Source: Lonicera japonica (taxonomy: Eukaryota; Streptophyta; Magnoliopsida; Dipsacales; Caprifoliaceae). From it: DNA of 64,000 nucleotides. This document shows positions 58,561 to 64,000 of this stretch, in pieces. Every line of letters begins with the position of its first letter. The stretch's first letter is position 1. Location: NCBI GenBank assembly GCA_021464415.1, contig CM038466.1:29480833-29544832 (forward strand), given 5' to 3'. The translations under genes were made by a program, and so were the position numbers. Below the pieces are notes generated by a model. The model saw only the letters and a program-made list of their open reading frames with translations, did not search any database and had not been told where the DNA came from.

Positions 58561-59380
58561 ATATTGATTTCCAAAATCATTAGTTGAAATAAGAAACACA
58601 TGGTTTTCATTCCATCCCCAAAATCCCCTTTTTTAAAGTAAGCATAGAAACTTGTAAAGTAATAGAAATGGCACGTAAGAGACCGAAAAGGCAAATTGGG
58701 TGCCTAATACCTTCTCAGCTCGTAACTTAATCCCCGAACCTTTCTAATCAACTAGTTTCACATACATTATGTATCAGAGGAAATTTAGTCCATAAATATG
58801 TCTCTTTTACATTTACCTTTTCTTCGTTTAGTTAAACAAACTGGCGATTCCGATTCCTTCTAAAACCAATTTTCTTAACAAAACCCCTTTTTTCTTTCAA
58901 CAAAGCGAAATCGCCACCCATGAGGAGTTGGCATCGAGAACGCGAGTTCTCACATTCTCGTATCAGCATGGCTAGCCACAACCTTAGAGTCATTATCCTC
59001 CTCATCTTCATCTTGCTCCTCTTCCTTTATCTCTCCTTCATGCTCTACTTGAAGTTGAGGGGGATAGAGGCAAAAACTCTCACGGAGCTAGTAGAGGGGA
59101 TGAATGCAAAATCAAGGCTAGCATAGTAGCTAGCTTGAAAGATCCTCCCCTAAATCCTTTAAACGGAGGCCAGCTGCTCTTTACAGCAACATTCGTACAC
59201 CTTTTGTTCAGCATCATCAGGTTCCTACTTCCTCTAAGCCTCCATGTTGGCCATTTTGTTCCAAAGCTCCTAAATCTTGGACCTCTGGCGGGTGACCTTG
59301 GACTGAGCCTTACCCAATTGCTGATTCATGCCAAATATAATCCTAGCTGAAATTTTGAGTTCCTTGTTTTTGGTCTTAAG
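58561..59380. other. Remnant of uncertain origin between copia copies A and B
   Basis: It contains GGGTGCCTAATACCTTCTC and TAATCCCCGAACC followed by ACAAACTGGCGATTCC (58849-58863). This resembles the LTR end and primer-binding-site region of plant Tat/Ogre-type gypsy elements. On the minus strand about 59100-59375 gives a heptad-rich frame (LKTKNKELKIS, NQQLGKAQSKVT) with stops, perhaps gag-derived. Neither assignment is firm. Confidence 0.35.
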
Positions 59381-60524
59381 TGAAAACGATAAGGTGCGTG
59401 CAAAAGAGAATTAACTAATTAACCCTAGGTTTCTTATTCGGTGGTTGGATTCTCAATAAACAATTTTAATCGAATCAAAAAGTAAACCCTAATAGTCTAT
59501 AAATTTTAATTCTAGAAAATATGTTTAATCTTTTTCTAGTACGCAGCAATTAATAAAGCAATTAAACATATAAGCAAACACTGGAATTAATGAGGTATCC
59601 CTATAGTGCAGGACTAATCCTCAACAATTCACTATATGCACAAAGGTTTACATACTCGATTAATCACAAATCACACAGACTTATAAAACTTGAATCGCAT
59701 AAGCTGCTTGCAAAAGTCTCCACTTTCTGCACGTATAGTCCTCCTATCCAAATCACACTAACAGGTTCACAACGAATCACCCGCCATGTTATTACACCAT
59801 TCATCAACTCCATTTGCAAATCACATGCAATTTGAGATCTAGTTTGTTCTTTAAAGAAAGAACATTTGCTTTTGCTTGAATAAAAAGCCCTAAGATGGAT
59901 TTTATGTTTTGAAGTTTTTATATCTCTCTAAGATGTAAAAAATCTCTAAAAACATGTAAAAATGTGTGTTTTTTACTCGACATAATGGGTTTTATTTATT
60001 GGAAAAAGCTTGAGTCAGAACCTTTTTGGATTAAGAAAGTACCTTTAAAAAGGAAATTTTACGATAAAAATATTCAACCCAGAATTTATAATCGGACCAG
60101 TCCACATTAGTACAATGTGTTCCGGTCCACCTTTTACTGCTGGGCCGGTCAAAGAAGACCAATGTGTGCCGATCCACCAGCAAAGGAATCAAATTCCATG
60201 AAAACCTCAATTATAGCTGGACTGGTCCAACACCCAAACCATGTACCGGTCCGAATTGGTTTTTTTTCAAAAATTCTTTGAAAACTTTATGAAGTTGATT
60301 TGAAAACATTTCAAAATAAACTTTTATGAAAACAACCACCTTAGAAAGAATCAAATTCAAATGCCAATGCTTACTGAATCTTTCTTGAATTGATATTCAC
60401 TGCATCAGTTTGGTAGCTTAGCTTGCTTATAGATCTTCAGATATAATCTTGAACGTCTCAAACAATTTACAAGCAAACGTATTTTTGTCGAAGGAATAAA
60501 GCCAACCAAAATATAGACTTTACA
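59381..60524 (-). repeat. Minus-strand copia LTR, copy B (3' LTR)
   Basis: It is 1144 bp, begins TGAAAACG and ends GACTTTACA on the plus strand. The polypurine tract AAAGGGGGAAAT (minus strand, 60525-60536) abuts it. It has the CCGGTCCA/GACCGGT motif series at 60092-60255. The left flank is TTAAG. With copy C as 5' LTR it bounds one deleted element. Confidence 0.82.
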
Positions 60525-63098
60525 ATTTCCCCCTTTGGCTATTCCGAAAGAAAACAAATATAGCCTAACAGACTTGATGCCTCAATCATTATAACTATGC
60601 TATCCCATACATAATTACAATAAAAGAATCAATTCTCGCATATTACAAAACAACTAAGGATGCGAGACATGCCAACACCTTGAATCTTTTAGCCAGCCGC
60701 TTCAAATTCATGCCTTTCCTCATCTAGTACTTCAACCTGAAACACCAAAGCTCAGACAAACCTTTGAGAAGCATCTAGATTATACAAGAGATAAATTAAC
60801 AAAGAAATTAATGAAATCAAAATCACCCTTAACCTAACAATTTCCTTTATAACTTCTTCTCCCCCCTTTTTGTGAGGAATAGACAAAGGCAAAATAATAT
60901 AATATACAGAGAATTCAAATCTCCCCCCCTTAATTACTCCCCCATTCTATGTACTCTTTCCCCGAAACATATAGAATCTCTTCCATAATGACAAGAAAAT
61001 ACAAGAAAATTATGGAAGGAATACACGGAAAGTAACAAAACAAGGAAACTAACTATCTCCAACACCCAAAGGAAACTAGTTTGGAGATTCAAAGCAAAGA
61101 TTTGCCAAACAAAAACAATTTTAGCACAACTTAACATGCATTGCTATGTACATATCAATTAAGATCATAAACTTGTGATTTCCATTAGATTGATACATGT
61201 ACTCTGGCCAAAGTATGATAATCAACTAGTAAGCATATATACACCAAATAACAAAGAGTATTCAAATATATCTTGTTGTGCATGCAAATTAGATCATTCA
61301 GAGTGCAATTCAAATAAACATAGGTCTTGAAAGATTCGTGCCCCCATATACGTGAAAAATAAGAAAGTCACTAAGACATTAGATTTTCAACTTTTTCTCC
61401 CTCAGAAGTAATCATTTTCACTCAAACATGCATTTTTTTCTCATTTAATTGATGATATTTTTATTTAAACTATCATTTAATTTTGATGGAGGCTTTCACC
61501 CCTAATGGAGGCCAGCTATACACTATTTTAGGAGCTTTCGGTTATCCTTCCACTATGGTAGCCTTTTTCCATCCCCTATACATTTTTTTTTTCAATTTGC
61601 TTATCTTTTAAATTTTCACTCAGTACGTCATCACCAAAACTCACTTCATATAATCATAATACTTATACTACTTATCCCTAAGTAATCCATCTATGGGGAC
61701 TTATGAATTTTCAATTTAAAGAACCATGTCTAACCCATGTGATTATTCAAATATTCTAATATAGATCGTGTAGTGTAGTGTAGTGTGCGGAATATACTAG
61801 CATATTCTTATGTGATTTAAATAACATAGTGCCAGTTTTAATCAATTAAGTCAATATAGTACATATATCTCAAATTAAGCATTTATATAAAAAAATCATA
61901 AGATATCCAAAATTAAAATGTAACAATCACATTGCATGCAAGGATTAAAAAAATCTTGGATTTTAAATAGTTTAGTAAATTTCACAATGAAATCTAAACT
62001 TGTATAGAAATTGGGATTTATAAAAGGAGCTAAAACAAGACCGATCCTATACGTAACTACGTAGCATAGCCAACCAACCAATCCCTCATATGCTAGGAGA
62101 ACTCCTAATTGCCTAAGTGGGTGAAACGTTCCCTTTAAGAACCCAAACTTGTGAAACCTTAGGAGTTCTAAAATTCATATATCCTCCAAATTGCCTACCT
62201 CTAGGGCCACCACTAAAACATAAAGCCTTAAGCTCATTGATAATCATAGTAGACTAAAAGACCAGAACTCTAATCCTATCCTTAAAATTGAAAGATCTAG
62301 TGTCTGGTTTCGGTTTATATCTAGTAGGGATAAACTTTGGCCAATTTCGTGAAAACAAATTTCTTGCTCGCCATCAAAACTCTCTTAAGTGACGCTTGTG
62401 ATTGCAAAAATATACCAAAAAGGTTGTGGTAATGTATGCTTATAAGATTCAAACGGGATCATTACTTGAACTTTTTCTTGTATTTGAGAAACTAACTTAG
62501 GAATTCTAATAGCTTGGATTTGCATAATGCTCCCATAATGGTTTTCCCTTCACAAAGTTCTCTTCTGTGTCTACCTTAACAAAAGTCTGGTTTTCCTTGG
62601 AATTCGAACTAGAAGTAAACTTATCAACCTTGACAAATTTAGCCATATCAAGTTCTCTTTCGAGTTGCATAACTTTAAGTTTAAGGCTATCATTGTCTTT
62701 ACCCAAAGAGATAAGGTTGTCTTTTAACTTTTCATTCTCATTAAGGAGAGACTACCTTGTGAGTTCAAATTCAAACACTTTGACCAAGAATGTGCTTTTC
62801 TTATCATTCAATTGGCCTATCAAACCCTCCCACTTTTTAATTTATTCCATCTTTTCATTAGAAATTTTCAGCTTTTTATTGAGATGGATTTCTCTCTTCT
62901 TGGCCTTAATTAATTCTTCACACAACTGGTCATAGGCTATTTGAAAATCAAGTTCTTCTTCATCGGAAGCATCGCCTGACATGTGAGAGAAGTTAGAGTT
63001 GATGCTTTTACCTATAATAGCCAAACACAAGAACAAAAATCAAGCAAAAACAATGCAAACCTAGGTTCTGAACTAACCCTAGCAACTTTAGGTAACCT
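60525..63098 (-). mobile_element. Internal region of the B-C copia element, mostly deleted
   Basis: Reading on the minus strand from the primer-binding site, a gag C-terminal part survives (about 63036-62506: EEELDFQIAYDQLCEELIKAKK, coiled coil LKLKVMQLERELDMAKF, KPLWEHYANPSY). A linker (about 62215-62130) reads SGGPRGRQFGGYMNF and TPKVSQVWVLKG, which in SIRE-type copia elements leads into the protease. Integrase, reverse transcriptase and RNase H are absent. The stretch 61620-62100 is AT-rich with no recognised content. The remainder, 60525-61617, matches the remnant next to copy A. Confidence 0.7.
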
Positions 63099-63110
63099 CC
63101 TTTAATACCA
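63099..63110 (-). promoter_or_regulatory. Primer-binding site of the minus-strand copia element
   Basis: On the minus strand TGGTATTAAAGG abuts LTR C and is a two-step variant of the initiator-Met complement TGGTATCAGAGC. It fixes the orientation of the element. Confidence 0.7.
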
Positions 63111-63111
63111 G

Positions 63112-64000
63112 GCAAAAACGCTAGGGCGCGTGCGAAAGCGAATTAACTAATTAACCCTAGGTTTGTAATTCGGTAGTTGGATTCTCAAAAAGCAATTTCA
63201 ATCGATTCAAAAAGTAAACCCTAATAACCTATGGATTTTAATTTTAGAAAATATGTTTAATTTTTTGTAGTACACAGCAATTAATAAAGAAATTAAATAG
63301 ATAAGTAAACACTAGAATTAACAAGGTATCCCTGTAGTGCAGGACTAATCCTCAACAATCCACTATATGCACAAATGGTTACAGAATAGATTAATCATAA
63401 ATCACACACACTTACAAAACTTGAATCGTATAAACTGCCTGCAAAAGTATCCACCTTCTGTGCTTATAGTCCTCCTATCTGAATCACACGAACAGGTTCA
63501 CAATGAATCATTCGCCACGGTATCACACTGTTCTTTAACTCCATTTGCGAATCACACGCACTTTGAGATATGATTTGTTCTTTAATGAAAGAACGCTTAC
63601 TTTTGTATGAATAAAAAATCCTAAGGTGGATTTTATGTTTTGAGGTTTTGATCTCTCTCTAAGATGTAAAAAACTCTTTTAAAATAGATAAAAAGGTGTG
63701 TTTTTTTACTTAAGGCAATGGGTTTTATTTATAGGAAAAATCTTGAGTTAGAAACCTTTTTGGATTAAAAAAGTATCTTTAAAAAGGAAATTTTACGATA
63801 AAAATATTCAGCCCAGAATTTATAGTCGGACTAGTCCACATTAGCACAATGTATACCGGTCCACCTTTTCCTGCTGGATCGGTCAAAGAAGACCAATGTG
63901 TACCGGTCCACTAGCAAGGAAATCAAATTCCATGGAAAACCTCAAATATAGCCAAACTGGTCCAACACCCAAACCATGTTCTGATCCGAATTGGTCTTAT
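63112..64000 (-). repeat. Minus-strand copia LTR, copy C (5' LTR), cut by window end
   Basis: It is homologous to copies A and B from AATTAACTAATTAACCCTAG onwards. About 889 of an expected 1.14 kb lies in the window. The motif series (ACCGGTCCA and variants) occupies 63826-63990. Confidence 0.82.

Noticed and set aside
58920..59126. Small membrane-like protein (LIFILLLFLYLSFMLYL)
   Set aside because: It is the antisense of an acidic Glu/Asp-rich stretch within retroelement debris, with no other support.
62567..62935. 122-residue plus-strand Ser/Leu-rich frame
   Set aside because: It is the shadow of the minus-strand copia gag coiled coil.
56340..63180. Telomere-like AACCCTAG text in the three LTR copies
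   Set aside because: It is a single occurrence per LTR, not a tandem telomeric array.

Overview
The window is AT-rich nuclear DNA of a flowering plant, probably a eudicot. The signs are two spliced ankyrin/PGG-domain genes, typical plant LTR retrotransposons, plant-type MITEs, a plant LINE and a decayed plant topoisomerase II copy. No rRNA, tRNA or bacterial-type feature was seen. The species cannot be named from the sequence.

Only two host genes look potentially functional. They are paralogues on the minus strand: an ankyrin-PGG membrane protein gene at 6500-1282 and a second one at 50079-43280. Each has a 5' ankyrin exon and a 3' exon carrying the PGG motif and about four membrane helices, joined by a long phase-0 intron. 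The first intron (4.0 kb) holds a MITE, a four-armed fold-back structure and duplicated segments. The second intron (5.4 kb) holds a hAT-like non-autonomous element, an intronless topoisomerase II pseudogene on the opposite strand, and a LINE scrap.

From about 10.84 to 36.95 kb lies a nested retrotransposon stack whose order of insertion can be read from target-site duplications (TSDs). An old Ty1/copia reverse transcriptase was split by a SIRE-lineage copia element (11106-29071, TSD GAATC). Its 5' LTR was hit by a long solo LTR (11498-17596). That LTR was hit by a small non-autonomous gypsy-like element (11518-14239, TSD CTAAA, two 248-bp LTRs). That element was hit by an antisense solo LTR related to the SIRE element (12976-13740, TSD TATGA). 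The SIRE 3' LTR carries its own solo LTR (26143-28408, TSD CTCCT). Next to the stack, a LINE is split by a solo LTR (30269-35274) that is itself split by another (32232-34978, TSD TATTT). The SIRE element is dead in gag and pol but keeps a 203-codon open frame downstream of pol.

From 51.3 kb to the end lie more retrotransposon ruins: a 3' LTR with its polypurine tract, a gypsy gag fragment on the plus strand, and three copies of one minus-strand copia LTR (56318-57448, 59381-60524 and 63112 to beyond the window) with much-deleted internal regions between them. A recurring theme is that each LTR family carries its own short, palindromic, repeated motif.
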